A stretch of DNA of 64,000 nucleotides from Chromatiales bacterium (GCA_014762505.1 JABURS010000041.1:62001-126000); one strand, 5' to 3'. Positions 15,157-25,303 are shown, numbered from the stretch's first letter. Program-made: numbers and translations. The notes: generated from the sequence alone by a model not told the origin.

Positions 15157-15594
15157 TCAGACGTGGCGGAAGAGGCCGACGTCCGGAGCTTCCTCACGCG
15201 GGTTCTTCTCGGCTTCCTTGCGCAGCTCCTCGAGCAGGTGGTGGTGCTTTTCCTCCAGTTCGTGCATGCCCTTCTCACCCAGCTTGGGGAAGATCAGATT
15301 GCTGATGAACGAGCCCAGCTCGTCCATGGTCATGCACCAGAACTTGTCGTTCAGGTGGAAGGCATGCTCGGAGTGCTGACCCATCGGGTAGCTGTTGAAG
15401 CGCACGCCGACGGTGGCGCTCAGATCCGCGTCGTTGTCGACGAAGTTCTTGGCCCAGTCGTACCACCACTTGTAGTACTTTTCCTGGAGCTCGTTGTTGA
15501 AGCCTTCCTTCTCATAGAAGGCGGCCAGGGTGCCGCGCGGGGCCAGACCGTAGCGGGAGCCACGCTTCATGCCGAATGGGAAATGACCAGCCAT
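15157..15594 (-). CDS. Conserved hypothetical 145-aa protein between rnfE and nth
   Basis: This soluble protein was not recognised. It has no signal peptide, is rich in aromatic residues (YYKWWYDWAKNF, FWCMTMDELGSF) and ends in a charged helix (GMHELEEKHHHLLEELRKEAEKNPREE) that could bind metal through its His cluster. A single Cys sits in FWCMTM. A strong AGAGGAG site precedes the ATG. It is 68 bp after rnfE and is followed by a hairpin, so it looks like a separate, well-translated unit inserted into the conserved rnf-nth neighbourhood. No function can be assigned. Confidence 0.75.
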   Translation of the reverse strand: MAGHFPFGMKRGSRYGLAPRGTLAAFYEKEGFNNELQEKYYKWWYDWAKNFVDNDADLSATVGVRFNSYPMGQHSEHAFHLNDKFWCMTMDELGSFISNLIFPKLGEKGMHELEEKHHHLLEELRKEAEKNPREEAPDVGLFRHV

Positions 15595-15662
15595 TCTCGA
15601 TTACTCCTCTAGCAAGCTTGAAACTCGATGCGAACCGGTTGATACGATTGGCGCCATCCGCC

Positions 15663-16352
15663 TCAGGCGGCCTCGGGGGCCTCGGTGAGCGGGCTCTGGG
15701 CGGCCTGTCGTCTTTCCATACGCGTATCGATCACGTTCTTGATGGCCACCAGGAAGCCCAGCCCGATGAAGGCACCGGGTGGCAGGATGGCCAGCAGGAA
15801 GCCGCGATAGTCTTCGACCAGTGTGATGGTCCAGGCGCGGGCCGTCTCGCCGAACATGAGATGGGCCTGCGCCAAGAGCGTGCCGGAACCGATGGCCTCG
15901 CGCATCCCGCCCAGTACGATCAGCACCAGGGTGAAGCCCAGGCCCATGGTCAGGCCGTCAACAAAGGCCCGGGGCACGCTGTTCTTCGAGGCAAACGCCT
16001 CGGCGCGGCCGATAATAGCGCAATTTGTCACGATAAGGGGAATAAAAATCCCGAGGATCGTGTAGAGCTGATGGAAATAGGCGCTCATCAGCAGCTCGAT
16101 GGCGGTGACGGCCGAGGCGATCACCAGCACGAACACGGGGATGCGCACCTCGGGGCGGACCAGGTTGCGGATCAGCGCCACGATGACATTGGAGATGACG
16201 AAGGTGGCGGTGGTGGCCAGCCCGAGGCCCAGGCCGTTGACCACCGTGCCGGTGACGGCCAGCAGCGGGCACAGGCCCAGCAGCTGTACCAGCCCCGGGT
16301 TGTTGCGCCAGAGGCCGTCCAGTGCGATCGCCTTGTAGCCGTGATCACTCAT
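15663..16352 (-). CDS. rnfE: Rnf electron transport complex subunit E
   Basis: This 229-aa integral membrane subunit has six predicted helices and the RnfA/RnfE paired signature [17 protein letters not shown] and [18 protein letters not shown], whose Cys residues hold an iron-sulfur centre within the membrane. Rnf couples electron transfer between ferredoxin and NAD to ion movement, and in gammaproteobacteria also keeps SoxR reduced or feeds nitrogenase. ATG 16352 (MSDHGYKAI) overlaps the rnfG stop by 8 bases. It is the last of six rnf genes. Confidence 0.95.
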   Translation of the reverse strand: MSDHGYKAIALDGLWRNNPGLVQLLGLCPLLAVTGTVVNGLGLGLATTATFVISNVIVALIRNLVRPEVRIPVFVLVIASAVTAIELLMSAYFHQLYTILGIFIPLIVTNCAIIGRAEAFASKNSVPRAFVDGLTMGLGFTLVLIVLGGMREAIGSGTLLAQAHLMFGETARAWTITLVEDYRGFLLAILPPGAFIGLGFLVAIKNVIDTRMERRQAAQSPLTEAPEAA

Positions 16353-17019
16353 CGGGCTCCTCCTCGGATGGTTCGGTGGGCGCGTCCCCGGCGGGCGCGG
16401 CCAGGGACGGGAAGATCGTCTCGCCGTGGGCGGCAAAGTATACCAGAACCTCGCGCACCGCCCCGACCACGGCCCGCGGGCTGATGGTGGCGCCCGTGAA
16501 CTGGTCGAAGACGCCGCCGTCACGGGCCACGGCCCAGCGGGCCAGCGGTGGATCCCCGAGCGAGCGGCCGTCAAAGCCCAGGATCCAGTCGGAGCGGCTG
16601 GCCTCGATGGGGTCGCCCAGCCCCGGCGTCTCGCGGTGTCCGGTGACGCGCACGCCGGCCACGGTGCCGTCCACGTTCACGCCCACCAGCAGGCGGATGG
16701 GGCCGCCGTAGCCGTCCGGGGCGACGGTGGCGAAGACCGCGGCCACCGGCGATTCATCCCGGAAGGCGCGGTAGACGGTGACCGGCTGGCCGCCAGCCAG
16801 GGTCTCGTCCCGGATCACCCGCTGGTCGGCCAGGAGCTCGTTGTCGTAGCGTTCGTGCGGCAGGATGGCGTTGAGGTTGCGCAGGGTGGCCAGGCGCTCG
16901 TTCTCGATGATGCGCTCGGCGGTGCCGTCATGGATCAGTGCCACCAGGGTGGTGCCGATCAGGGCGAACAGGGCCAGCAGCACGGCGGAGGTGAGGATGT
17001 GTCGCACGCTCATGACCAT
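16345..17019 (-). CDS. rnfG: Rnf complex subunit G, covalent flavoprotein
   Basis: This 224-aa protein has one N-terminal membrane helix ([23 protein letters not shown]) and a periplasmic FMN domain. The flavinylation motif is [11 protein letters not shown] near residue 185, whose second Thr would carry phosphoester-linked FMN added by Apb[14 protein letters not shown] is also characteristic. The C-terminus has an acidic tail ([11 protein letters not shown]). It lies 3 bp after rnfD. No apbE gene is in the window. Confidence 0.95.
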   Translation of the reverse strand: MVMSVRHILTSAVLLALFALIGTTLVALIHDGTAERIIENERLATLRNLNAILPHERYDNELLADQRVIRDETLAGGQPVTVYRAFRDESPVAAVFATVAPDGYGGPIRLLVGVNVDGTVAGVRVTGHRETPGLGDPIEASRSDWILGFDGRSLGDPPLARWAVARDGGVFDQFTGATISPRAVVGAVREVLVYFAAHGETIFPSLAAPAGDAPTEPSEEEPDE

Positions 17020-17022
17020 CGC

Positions 17023-18072
17023 TCACTCCTGCCCCGGCGGGTGGCGTTCCTCGCCGAAGACCCTTGGCCGCGTGTAGTAGTCGATGGTGGGGGCGGCCAT
17101 GTTCATCAGCAGTACCGCGAAGGCTATGCCGTCCGGATAGCCCCCCCAGGTACGGATCACGTAGGTGAGCACGCCGATGCCGGCGCCGTAGATCAGGCGT
17201 CCGCGCGGAGTGGTGGCGGCGCTCACCGGGTCGGTGGCGATGAAGAAGGCGCCGATGATGGCCCCGCCGGAGAAGACGTGAAACAGCGGGCCGGCATGGG
17301 CGTCGGGGTCCATCCAGTAGAACAGGGTGGCGATGGCGAACAGCGAGCCGAGCATGGCCACCGGGATCTGCCAGGCGATGGTGCGGCGGAACAGCAGCCA
17401 GAAGCCGCCGATGGCATACCAGTTGGCGATCCACTCCCAGCCCTGGCCGGAGAAGTCGCCGAACAGCGGGCTCTGGCGGATCTCCTCGATGGTGCGGTTC
17501 AGCGACAGCTCGGTCTTCATCAGGTCGAGCGGCGTGGCCATGGTGATGGCGTCCCAGGACAGGCCGGCCGGCAGGCTGCCGGTGAAGACCACGGTCAGGG
17601 CCTGCAGGAAGTCGAAGCGGGTCTCGGCCAGCATCTCCGGCGGCAGCCACAGGGTCATCTCCCGGGGGAAGGACACCAGCACGACCACATAGCCGACCAT
17701 CGCCGGGTTGAAGGGGTTGTGGCCGAGTCCGCCGTAGAGCTGCTTGGCGATGACGATGGCGAAGACGATGCCGATGAGGGTGATCCACCACTCGGTGAGC
17801 GGCGGCAGGGCCAGGGCGAACAGCCAGGCGGTGAGCACGGCGCTGCCGTCGGTGAGGAAGGGCCGCAGCGGCCGCCCGCGCAGGGCGAGCATGGCGGCCT
17901 CCAGGGCGACGGCGAAGCCGGCCGCCAGCACCACGTTGATGAGCACGCCCCAGCCGAAGTACCAGGTGGCGGCGGCCGTGCCCGGCAGCAGGGCCAGCAT
18001 CACGGCGCCCATCACGCGCGAGACGCTCTTCGCCGGCGTGTGATGGGGTGAGCTGACGGTGGGGAAGCGCAT
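17023..18072 (-). CDS. rnfD: Rnf complex subunit D
   Basis: This 349-aa polytopic subunit begins MRFPTVSSPHHTPAKSVSRVM, a typical RnfD start with the HH element. It has about nine helices and the flavin-carrying segment ATDPVSAATTPRGRLIYGAGIG. Other landmarks are GLGHNPFNPAMVGYVVVLVSFP and the proximal loop with WEWIANWYAIGG. It is a membrane partner of RnfG. ATG 18072 is adjacent to the rnfC stop. A longer in-frame opening upstream runs antiparallel in style inside rnfC and is not used. Confidence 0.95.
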   Translation of the reverse strand: MRFPTVSSPHHTPAKSVSRVMGAVMLALLPGTAAATWYFGWGVLINVVLAAGFAVALEAAMLALRGRPLRPFLTDGSAVLTAWLFALALPPLTEWWITLIGIVFAIVIAKQLYGGLGHNPFNPAMVGYVVVLVSFPREMTLWLPPEMLAETRFDFLQALTVVFTGSLPAGLSWDAITMATPLDLMKTELSLNRTIEEIRQSPLFGDFSGQGWEWIANWYAIGGFWLLFRRTIAWQIPVAMLGSLFAIATLFYWMDPDAHAGPLFHVFSGGAIIGAFFIATDPVSAATTPRGRLIYGAGIGVLTYVIRTWGGYPDGIAFAVLLMNMAAPTIDYYTRPRVFGEERHPPGQE

Positions 18073-18074
18073 GC

Positions 18075-19742
18075 TCAGGCGTCCTTCTCGTCGGATGGGT
18101 TCCGGTCCGCACGGGCGGCACGGCGGCGGGCCTCGGCCTCCTCGATCTGGCGCTGCTGCGCCTCGGTGAGGTTGTCGATGTTCTTCGGCGCCGCCCCGGC
18201 GGCCGCCTTCTTCGCCTTGGCCCGCTCCAGCGCCGCCTTGATGGCCGCCTTCTTCGGGTCCTCTGCCTCGCCGTCCTCGGCGGTCTTGGCCAGGGCGGCC
18301 TTCTTCTTCGCCAGGCGCTCGGCCTTCTCGCGTTCTTCGCGCTCCAGGCGTTCCTGGCGGAACTCGTGGCGCTGGCGGGCGATGTCGGCCTTGCGCTTCT
18401 CGCGTTCCTGTTCCCAGATCTCGGTCTTGGCGAAGCGGAAGTACTGCACCAGCGGGATGTTGCTCGGACAGACATAGGAGCAGCAGCCGCACTCGATGCA
18501 GTCGAACAGGGCGAAGTCCTGGACCTTGTCGAAATCGCGGGCGTGGGCGTGCCAGTAGAGCTGCTGCGGCAGCAGCAGGGCGGGACAGGCGCGCTGGCAC
18601 TCGCCGCAGCGGATGCAGGGCATGGCCGGGCCCGGGCGGTCCACCTCGCCGCGGCCTGCCGCGAGGATGCAGTTGGTGCCCTTGATCACCGGCACCTCGT
18701 CATCCCCCAGGGCGAAGCCCATCATCGGGCCGCCCATGATGAGGCGCTCGACGGCCTGGCTGTAACCGCCGGTGAAGGCCACCACCTCGCTGATCGGTGT
18801 GCCGACCAGCACCTCGATGTTGCGCGGGTGCTGCACGCCCTGGCCGGTGACGGTGACCACGCGCGAGACCAGCGGGATGCCGTGGGCCACGGCCTTGTAG
18901 ACGGCCGCCGCGGTGCCGACGTTGTGGCAGACGATGCCGATGTCGCTGGGCAGGCCGTTGCTGGGCACCTCGCGGTTGGTGAGGACCTTGATGAGCTGCT
19001 TTTCGCCGCCGGTGGGGTAGCGCGTCGGGATCTTCACGATCGCGATGACGTCGTCCTCGCCCAGGGCCTCGCGCATGGCGGCGATGGCCTCGGGTTTGTT
19101 GTCCTCGATGCCGATCAGGCAGCGTTCGGCCTGCACGATGCGCTGGATGATGCGCACACCCTCGATCACCTCGCGCGCCCGTTCGCGCATGAGCATGTCG
19201 TCGCAGGTGATGTAGGGCTCGCATTCGGCGCCGTTGATGATGAGGGTCTCGATGCGGCGGCCCGGCGGCGGGTTGAGCTTGACCGAGGCCGGGAAGGCGG
19301 CGCCGCCCAGGCCGACGATGCCGGCCTCGCGCACGCGGTTGCGCAGGGTGACGGCATCCAGGCCGGCGTAGTCGGGCAGGGCCGGCATGCGGTCGGCCAG
19401 CCACTCGTCGCGCCCGTCGGTCTCGATCACCACGCAGGGGGCGCTGAGCCCGGAGGGATGGGGGACCGGGCGTTCCTCCACGGCCGCGACCACGCCCGAG
19501 GTGGAGGCATGCACGGGGGCGCTGATATAGCCCCCTGCACGGGCGACCAGCTGCCCCTTCTTCACGTGATCGCCCGGCTTCACCAGGACCTCGGCCGGCT
19601 CGCCGATGTGCTGCTGTACGGGCAGTATGATCCAGCGCGGGATGCGCATGTCCAGGATCGGCTCGCGCGTGGAGAGGTCCTTGTGACCCTCCAGGCGCAG
19701 GCCGCCGTGGAAATGCCAGAGATGGGGCGCGCGATCGTGCAT
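18075..19742 (-). CDS. rnfC: Rnf complex subunit C, NADH/FMN and iron-sulfur subunit
   Basis: This 555-aa peripheral subunit resembles the NuoF fold. It has an N-terminal biotinyl-like domain (EPAEVLVKPGDHVKKGQLVA), the Gly-rich nucleotide/FMN region GLGGAAFPASVKL and INGAECEPYITCDDMLM, and two [4Fe-4S] motifs, CIRCGECQRACP and CIECGCCSYVCP. The last 110 residues form a Lys/Ala/Glu-rich coiled-coil tail, as is usual in gammaproteobacterial RnfC. It is 52 bp from rnfB and 2 bp from rnfD. Confidence 0.95.
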   Translation of the reverse strand: MHDRAPHLWHFHGGLRLEGHKDLSTREPILDMRIPRWIILPVQQHIGEPAEVLVKPGDHVKKGQLVARAGGYISAPVHASTSGVVAAVEERPVPHPSGLSAPCVVIETDGRDEWLADRMPALPDYAGLDAVTLRNRVREAGIVGLGGAAFPASVKLNPPPGRRIETLIINGAECEPYITCDDMLMRERAREVIEGVRIIQRIVQAERCLIGIEDNKPEAIAAMREALGEDDVIAIVKIPTRYPTGGEKQLIKVLTNREVPSNGLPSDIGIVCHNVGTAAAVYKAVAHGIPLVSRVVTVTGQGVQHPRNIEVLVGTPISEVVAFTGGYSQAVERLIMGGPMMGFALGDDEVPVIKGTNCILAAGRGEVDRPGPAMPCIRCGECQRACPALLLPQQLYWHAHARDFDKVQDFALFDCIECGCCSYVCPSNIPLVQYFRFAKTEIWEQEREKRKADIARQRHEFRQERLEREEREKAERLAKKKAALAKTAEDGEAEDPKKAAIKAALERAKAKKAAAGAAPKNIDNLTEAQQRQIEEAEARRRAARADRNPSDEKDA

Positions 19743-19794
19743 GGGGCGGGATTGTATCAGTTTTCCTCAGGCGGCCATGGGGTGGACAGGGCGT

Positions 19795-20391
19795 TCAGGC
19801 GGCATGCTTGTCGTCGTCCTGACCGGCATCGCTGGCGTCCTCCGCCTCCTGCAGATAGGGCCTGTCCGGGTAGGGCCACTTCCAGTCCTTCAGCTCGCGT
19901 TGGAGCGGCTCCATGGTGATGCAGTCCACCGGGCAGGGCTCGATGCAGAGCTTGCAGCCGGTGCACTCGCTCTCGATCACCGTGTGCATCTGCTTGGCCG
20001 CCCCCAGGATGGCATCCACCGGGCAGGCCTGGATACACAGCGTGCAGCCGATACAGATGTTCTCGTCGATGACGGCCACCATGGGCTCGGTGTGCTCGCC
20101 GTGCTCGTCGTTGAGCGGCTTGGGGTCGCGGCCCAGCAGGTCGGCCAGGGCGAGTATGGTCGCCTCGCCGCCCGGCGGGCACTGGTTGATGTCCGCCTCG
20201 CCGCGGGCGATGGCCTCGGCGTAGGGGCGGCAGCCGGCGAAGCCGCACTGGCCGCACTGGGTCTGCGGCAGCAGGGCATCGATCTGCTCGACGATGGGCT
20301 CGCCCTCGACGTGGAACCGGATGGCGGCAAAGCCCAGCACCAGCCCGAAGAAGGCGGCGAGCGAGACGATGACGAGGATGGCGGCCAGCAT
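19795..20391 (-). CDS. rnfB: Rnf complex subunit B, ferredoxin-like
   Basis: This 198-aa subunit has an N-terminal membrane helix, a [4Fe-4S] cluster motif [14 protein letters not shown] at about 46-60, and two ferredoxin motifs, [12 protein letters not shown] and [12 protein letters not shown]. It relays electrons to the membrane subunits. The acidic C-tail is short. It starts 4 bp after rnfA. Confidence 0.95.
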   Translation of the reverse strand: MLAAILVIVSLAAFFGLVLGFAAIRFHVEGEPIVEQIDALLPQTQCGQCGFAGCRPYAEAIARGEADINQCPPGGEATILALADLLGRDPKPLNDEHGEHTEPMVAVIDENICIGCTLCIQACPVDAILGAAKQMHTVIESECTGCKLCIEPCPVDCITMEPLQRELKDWKWPYPDRPYLQEAEDASDAGQDDDKHAA

Positions 20392-20395
20392 GCGC

Positions 20396-20977
20396 CTAGC
20401 CCTTCACCAGTCCGACGAAGCCCATGAAGGCCAGCGACATGAGGCCGGCGGTGATGAAGGCGATGGCGCTGCCGCGAAACGGCACCGGCACGTCGGCCGC
20501 CGCCACGCGCTCGCGAATGGCGGCGAACAGCACCAGCACCAGGGTGAAGCCGACGGCGGCGCCGAAGCCGTAGAGCACGGATTCGACGAAGCCGTGGCTC
20601 TCCTGCACGTTCAGCAGGGCCACGCCCAGCACCGCGCAGTTGGTGGTGATCAGCGGCAGGAAGATGCCGAGCACGTTGTAGAGCAGGGGGCTGGTCTTGT
20701 GCACCACCATCTCGGTGAACTGCACCACGGCCGCGATCACCAGGATGAAGCTGATGGTGCGCAGGTACTCGATGCCGAAGGGCACCAGCAGGTATTCGTT
20801 GACCAGGTAGCTGCACACCGAGGAGAGCGTGAGCACGAAGGTGGTGGCCAGCCCCATGCCGGTGGCGGTCTCCAGCTTGCGCGACACGCCCATGAACGGG
20901 CACAGGCCGAGGAACTTCACCAGCACGAAGTTGTTGACGAGCACGGTGCCCACGAGGATGAGCGCGTATTCGGTCAT
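20396..20977 (-). CDS. rnfA: Rnf complex subunit A
   Basis: This 193-aa membrane subunit has six helices and pairs with RnfE. Signatures are [19 protein letters not shown] and [20 protein letters not shown], each holding a Cys of the intramembrane iron-sulfur centre. It is the first gene of the operon and lies 87 bp from the metG stop, so its promoter must be in or near the end of metG. Confidence 0.96.
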   Translation of the reverse strand: MTEYALILVGTVLVNNFVLVKFLGLCPFMGVSRKLETATGMGLATTFVLTLSSVCSYLVNEYLLVPFGIEYLRTISFILVIAAVVQFTEMVVHKTSPLLYNVLGIFLPLITTNCAVLGVALLNVQESHGFVESVLYGFGAAVGFTLVLVLFAAIRERVAAADVPVPFRGSAIAFITAGLMSLAFMGFVGLVKG

Positions 20978-21064
20978 GCCTTGGGTTCCTCGGTGTTGCG
21001 CGTGTTGTCCAGTATGGAAGGCGCCGGGTGGGGCTTCAACCCGACAGGCAGCGTGGAAAGCGCG

Positions 21065-23122
21065 TTATTTCACGCGCATGCCGGGGGCCGCACCCTCGTC
21101 CGGGTTGAGGATGAACAGGTCCTTGCCGCCCGGGCCGGCCGCCAGCACCATGCCCTCGGACAGGCCGAAACGCATCTTGCGCGGGGCGAGGTTGGCCACC
21201 ATCACGGTGAGACGGCCTTCCAGGTCCTCGGGCGCATAGGCCGACTTGATGCCGGCGAAGACGTTGCGGGTCTCACCGCCCAGGTCCAGCGTGAGCTGCA
21301 GGAGCTTGTCGGCCCCCTCCACGTGCTCGGCCTTCACGATTCTTGCCACGCGCAGATCGATCTTCGCGAAGTCATCGAAGGCGATCTCGGCGGCGATGGG
21401 GGCGTCGGCCAGCGGGCCGGTGGGGCTCGCGGCCGCCTCGGCGGCCGCCAGCGTGGTCTTGGATTCGTCGGTCATGGCGTCGATGGCGTCCTTCTCGATA
21501 CGGGTCATGAGGGCCTTGAACGGGTTGATCCGGGTGGCGAGCAGCGGCTCCCCGATGCTGTCCCAGGCGAGTTCGCCGGCGCCCAGGAAGGCCTCGGCGT
21601 CGGCGGCGAGCTTCGGCACCACGGGCTTGAGGAAGCTGATGAGCACGCGGAACAGGTTCAGTCCCATGGTGCAGATGGCCTGTACCTCGGCCTCGCGGCC
21701 GGCCTCTTTCGCCAGCACCCAGGGCTTGCGCTCGTCGATGTACTGGTTGGCCACGTCGGCCAGGGCCATGATCTGGCGCATGGCCTGGCCGTATTCGCGG
21801 CGCTCGTAGCGCTGCGCGATCTCGTCGGCGCTGCGACGGAAGCTGTCGTACAGCCCCTCGTCGGCCAGCGTGTCGGCGAGCCGGCCGTTGGACTGCTTGT
21901 GGATGAAGCCCGCGCAGCGGCTGGCGATGTTCACCACCTTGCCCACCAGGTCGCTGTTCACCCGCTGCATGAAGTCGTCGAGGCTGAGGTCGATGTCGTC
22001 CACGCCCGGGCCGAGCTTGGCGGCGAAGTAGTAGCGCAGCGCCTCGGGGTTGAGGTGGTTGAGGTAGCTGCGCGCCATGATGAAGGTGCCGCGCGACTTG
22101 GACATCTTCTGCCCGTTGACGGTGAGAAAGCCGTGGCAGTAGACGGCCGTGGGCTTGCGCAGACCCGCCGCGTCGAGCATGGCCGGCCAGAACAGGGTGT
22201 GGAAGTAGGCGATGTCCTTGCCGATGAAGTGATACAGCTCGGCCGTGGAGTCGGGGCCCCAGTAGGCGTCGAAATCCGTGCCGGTGCGCGCGCAGTAGTT
22301 CTGGAAGCTCGCCATGTAGCCGATGGGGGCGTCCAGCCAGACATAGAAATACTTGCCGGGGGCGCCCGGGATCTCGAAGCCCCAGTAGGGGGCGTCGCGG
22401 GAGATGTCCCAGTCCTGCAGGCCGGTGTCGAACCATTCCCGCAGCTTGTTGCGGATCTCCGGCTGCAGCTGCTCGCCCTTGATCCAGTCGCGCAGCATGG
22501 CCTCGAAGTCACCCAGCCGGAAGAAGTAGTGCTCGGACTCCTTCTCTATGGGGGTGGCCCCGGAGATGGCGGAGACCGGGTTCTTCAGGTCGGTGGGCGC
22601 GTAGGTGGCGCCGCACTTCTCGCAGGAATCCCCGTACTGGTCCTCGGCGCCGCACCTGGGGCAGCTGCCCTTGATGAAGCGGTCGGGCAGGAACATCTTC
22701 GCCTCGGGGTCGTAGGCTTGGCGGATGGTGCGCACGGCGATGTGCCCGGCCTCGCGCGCCCGCTCGTACACCATCGCCGCCAGCTCGCGGTTCTCTTCCG
22801 AGTGGGTGGAGTGGTAGTTGTCGAAGGAGATCAGGAAGTCGGCGAAGTCCGCCTGGTGTTCCTGGCCGACACGGGCGATGAGCGCCTCCGGCGTGATGCC
22901 GTCCTGCCGGGCGCGCAGCATGATGGGCGTGCCGTGGGCGTCGTCGGCGCAGACGTAGATGCACTGGTGGCCGCGCATGCGCTGGAAGCGCACCCAGATG
23001 TCGGTCTGGATGTATTCCACCAGGTGGCCGAGGTGGATGGGCCCGTTGGCGTAGGGCAGGGCGCTGGTGACCAGGATCTGTCGGGGCGTCTGCGTCATGT
23101 CGGCATGATGTTGGTGAGTCAT
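21065..23122 (-). CDS. metG: Methionyl-tRNA synthetase
   Basis: This 685-aa class I synthetase charges tRNA-Met. It has the HIGH-type motif GPIHLGHL, a zinc knuckle [14 protein letters not shown] plus CEKC, the KMSKS loop [10 protein letters not shown], and a C-terminal EMAP/OB tRNA-binding dimerisation domain ([24 protein letters not shown] to the end). The length matches the long proteobacterial form. The first ATG at 23122 and an internal one at 23098 ([19 protein letters not shown]) are both possible; the shorter start fits the family better, and neither has a clear ribosome site. It is divergent from mrp, as in E. coli. Confidence 0.97.
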   Translation of the reverse strand: MTHQHHADMTQTPRQILVTSALPYANGPIHLGHLVEYIQTDIWVRFQRMRGHQCIYVCADDAHGTPIMLRARQDGITPEALIARVGQEHQADFADFLISFDNYHSTHSEENRELAAMVYERAREAGHIAVRTIRQAYDPEAKMFLPDRFIKGSCPRCGAEDQYGDSCEKCGATYAPTDLKNPVSAISGATPIEKESEHYFFRLGDFEAMLRDWIKGEQLQPEIRNKLREWFDTGLQDWDISRDAPYWGFEIPGAPGKYFYVWLDAPIGYMASFQNYCARTGTDFDAYWGPDSTAELYHFIGKDIAYFHTLFWPAMLDAAGLRKPTAVYCHGFLTVNGQKMSKSRGTFIMARSYLNHLNPEALRYYFAAKLGPGVDDIDLSLDDFMQRVNSDLVGKVVNIASRCAGFIHKQSNGRLADTLADEGLYDSFRRSADEIAQRYERREYGQAMRQIMALADVANQYIDERKPWVLAKEAGREAEVQAICTMGLNLFRVLISFLKPVVPKLAADAEAFLGAGELAWDSIGEPLLATRINPFKALMTRIEKDAIDAMTDESKTTLAAAEAAASPTGPLADAPIAAEIAFDDFAKIDLRVARIVKAEHVEGADKLLQLTLDLGGETRNVFAGIKSAYAPEDLEGRLTVMVANLAPRKMRFGLSEGMVLAAGPGGKDLFILNPDEGAAPGMRVK

Positions 23123-23289
23123 AAAGGCCGCATAAGTTATCAGGTCGGCGGCTTTTCCGCCATAAATCGCGCCGTATCAGCGGCTTAACCGCATCTGCGC
23201 TGTGTTTTTTCGCCACCCCCGACCTGGTGTAGAATGCGCGGTCTCGCCACATGCGGCGGACACCGAATTCTCAGAGGACACGCAAACCC

Positions 23290-24381
23290 ATGGCTGACGT
23301 ATCGCAATTGCAGGTTGAAACGGCACTGAGGGAGCTCGACGATCCCTACCTGGAAAAGGACCTGGTCTCCGCCGGCGCGGTGAAGAACATCGCCGTGGAG
23401 GGCGGCAAGGTGGCTGTGCAGATCGAACTCGGTTACCCCTGTGACGGCATCAAGCAGCGGCTGGCGGACGATGTGCGCCGCAAGGTCGAGGCCATCAAGG
23501 GCGTTGCCGGGGTGGACGTGAGTGTGGGCTGGAAGATCACCCCGCATGCCGTGCAGAAGGGGCTCAAGCCCATGCAGGGCATCAAGAACATCATCGCCGT
23601 GGCCTCCGGCAAGGGCGGCGTGGGCAAGTCCACCACCTCGGTGAACCTGGCCCTGGCCCTGGCCGCCGAGGGCGCCAGCGTCGGCATACTCGACGCCGAC
23701 ATCTACGGCCCCAGCCAGCCGCGCATGCTGGGCGTGCACGGCAAGCCGGAATCCAAGGACGGCAAGAGCCTGGAGCCGATGGAGGCCTACGGCGTGCAGG
23801 CCATGTCCATCGGTTTCCTCATCGACGAGGACACGCCGATGATCTGGCGCGGCCCCATGGTCACCCAGGCCCTGGAGCAGCTCCTCAACGATACCCGCTG
23901 GCGCGAGCTCGACTACCTCATCATCGACATGCCCCCGGGCACCGGCGACATCCAGCTCACCCTGGCCCAGCGCATCCCGGTGAGCGGTGCCGTGATCGTC
24001 ACCACCCCCCAGGACATCGCCCTGCTGGACGCGCGCAAGGGCCTGAAGATGTTCGAGAAGGTGGAGGTGCCGATCCTCGGTATCGTCGAGAACATGAGCA
24101 TCCACATCTGCTCCAAGTGCGGCCACGAGGAGCACATCTTCGGCGAGGGCGGCGGGCAGAAGATGTCGGACGACTACGGCGTGGACTTCCTCGGCGCGCT
24201 GCCGCTGGACATCCACATCCGCGAGGAGGCCGACAGCGGCAAGCCCACCGTGGTGGCCCAGCCCGACAGCCGCATCACCGAGATCTACCGCGAGATCGCC
24301 CGGCGCATGGCCGCCAGGCTCGCGCTCAAGGCCCGGGACTACAGCTCCAAGTTCCCGAACATCGTCATCCAGAACAACTAG
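23290..24381 (+). CDS. mrp: Mrp/ApbC iron-sulfur cluster carrier ATPase
   Basis: This 363-aa P-loop NTPase carries [4Fe-4S] clusters to target apoproteins. An N-terminal MIP18/DUF59 domain (residues 5-85) is followed by the deviant Walker A ASGKGGVGKST, the switch DADIYGPSQPRMLG, and the bridging cluster ligands C-x2-C in HICSKCGHEEH. ATG 23290 (MADVSQLQV) is preferred over an upstream in-frame start. The divergent metG/mrp pair is classical. The iron-sulfur-rich Rnf and Rieske proteins nearby are plausible clients. Confidence 0.96.
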   Translation: MADVSQLQVETALRELDDPYLEKDLVSAGAVKNIAVEGGKVAVQIELGYPCDGIKQRLADDVRRKVEAIKGVAGVDVSVGWKITPHAVQKGLKPMQGIKNIIAVASGKGGVGKSTTSVNLALALAAEGASVGILDADIYGPSQPRMLGVHGKPESKDGKSLEPMEAYGVQAMSIGFLIDEDTPMIWRGPMVTQALEQLLNDTRWRELDYLIIDMPPGTGDIQLTLAQRIPVSGAVIVTTPQDIALLDARKGLKMFEKVEVPILGIVENMSIHICSKCGHEEHIFGEGGGQKMSDDYGVDFLGALPLDIHIREEADSGKPTVVAQPDSRITEIYREIARRMAARLALKARDYSSKFPNIVIQNN

Positions 24382-24396
24382 CCTGGACTTAAAGCC

Positions 24397-24433
24397 GGCC
24401 GCGGGGCGCGCTATACTGGCGCGCTTCGCGGCC
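24397..24433 (+). promoter_or_regulatory. dcd promoter region inside a long imperfect palindrome
   Basis: Arms of 15 bases (24397-24411 and 24419-24433) pair with two mismatches around the 7-base loop TATACTG, which contains a -10-like TATACT (24412-24417). A weak -35 TTAAAG is 17 bp upstream. The palindrome could be an operator or simply a GC-rich hairpin at the end of mrp. Confidence 0.4.
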
Positions 24434-24470
24434 GCGACCGGCCGGCACGAGCGTGGAGCGTGACGTCAGC

Positions 24471-25037
24471 ATGAGTATCAAGTCCGACAAGTGGATCCGT
24501 CGCATGGCGGAAGAGCAGGGCATGATCGAGCCCTTCGAGGCCGGTCAGGTGCGTCATGCCGGCGAGGAGCGCATCGTCTCCTACGGCACCTCCAGCTACG
24601 GCTACGACGTGCGCTGTGCCGACGAGTTCAAGATCTTCACCAACATCAACTCCTCCATCGTCGATCCCAAGGCCTTCGACGAGAAGAGTTTCGTCGACGT
24701 GAAGTCCGACGTGTGCATCATCCCGCCGAACTCCTTCGCCCTGGCGCGTACCGTGGAGTACTTCCGCATCCCGCGCAGCGTGCTGACCATCTGCCTGGGC
24801 AAGTCCACCTATGCGCGCTGCGGCATCATCGTCAATGTCACGCCGCTGGAACCGGAGTGGGAAGGGCACGTGACCCTGGAGTTCTCCAATACCACGCCGT
24901 TGCCCGCCAAGATCTACGCCAACGAGGGCGTGGCGCAGATGCTGTTCCTCGAGTCCGACGAGGAATGCGATACCTCCTACCGCGATCGCGGTGGCAAGTA
25001 CCAGGGCCAGCGCGGCGTCACCCTCCCCAGGACCTGA
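24471..25037 (+). CDS. dcd: dCTP deaminase
   Basis: This 188-aa homotrimeric enzyme deaminates dCTP to dUTP for thymidylate synthesis. Landmarks are [13 protein letters not shown], the phosphate-binding [11 protein letters not shown], and the catalytic Glu region [26 protein letters not shown] 24471 (MSIKSDKWI) is the family start; an in-frame GTG 18 bases upstream lies within the only ribosome-site-like sequence. It follows mrp by 89 bp with its own likely promoter. Confidence 0.96.
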   Translation: MSIKSDKWIRRMAEEQGMIEPFEAGQVRHAGEERIVSYGTSSYGYDVRCADEFKIFTNINSSIVDPKAFDEKSFVDVKSDVCIIPPNSFALARTVEYFRIPRSVLTICLGKSTYARCGIIVNVTPLEPEWEGHVTLEFSNTTPLPAKIYANEGVAQMLFLESDEECDTSYRDRGGKYQGQRGVTLPRT

Positions 25038-25066
25038 TCCGGTCCGTCGCACCAGGACGGCCAACC

Positions 25067-25303
25067 ATGTCGGGCCCCTATCATCCCCAGCCCGGTGACC
25101 GGTTCGAGACGCTCTCCCGCGCGGCCTTCGGCGGCGATCCCGAGGCGCAGTTCCGCCTGGCCGAGTCCCTGCGCCGCGGGCTCTTCGGCCTGCCGGTCGA
25201 CGAGGCCCAGGCACGTCACTGGTACGAACGGGCCGCGACGGGCGGTCATCCCACCGCCATCTTCCTGCTGAACAACTGGCGTAATCGCCGGCATTTCGCC
25301 TAG
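25067..25303 (+). CDS. Mini Sel1-repeat protein
   Basis: This 78-aa protein consists of little more than one and a half Sel1-like (TPR-related) repeats: GDPEAQFRLAESLRRGLFGLPVDEAQARHWYERAATGGHPTAIFLL. Sel1 repeats bind partner proteins. There is no signal peptide or membrane segment. AGGACGG lies about 9 bases before ATG 25067. It may be co-transcribed with dcd (29 bp apart). The single-repeat size is unusual and its role is unknown. Confidence 0.7.
   Translation: MSGPYHPQPGDRFETLSRAAFGGDPEAQFRLAESLRRGLFGLPVDEAQARHWYERAATGGHPTAIFLLNNWRNRRHFA

Noticed and set aside
15658-15670. CCGCC-TCA-GGCGG at the rnfE stop as a terminator
   Set aside because: The stem is only 5 bp with no U-tract and overlaps the stop codon.
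18366-19919. Long plus-strand open frame opposite rnfC
   Set aside because: It is antisense to iron-sulfur motifs of rnfC and shows no domain or ribosome site.
20294-23188. A 964-codon plus-strand open frame over rnfB, rnfA and metG
   Set aside because: It is the antisense shadow of strongly conserved genes and has low-complexity His/Gly/Val-rich composition typical of high-GC shadow frames.
24382-24470. Possible tRNA or small RNA in the GC-rich palindrome before dcd
   Set aside because: It cannot be folded into a cloverleaf with T-loop consensus; a simple hairpin explains it.
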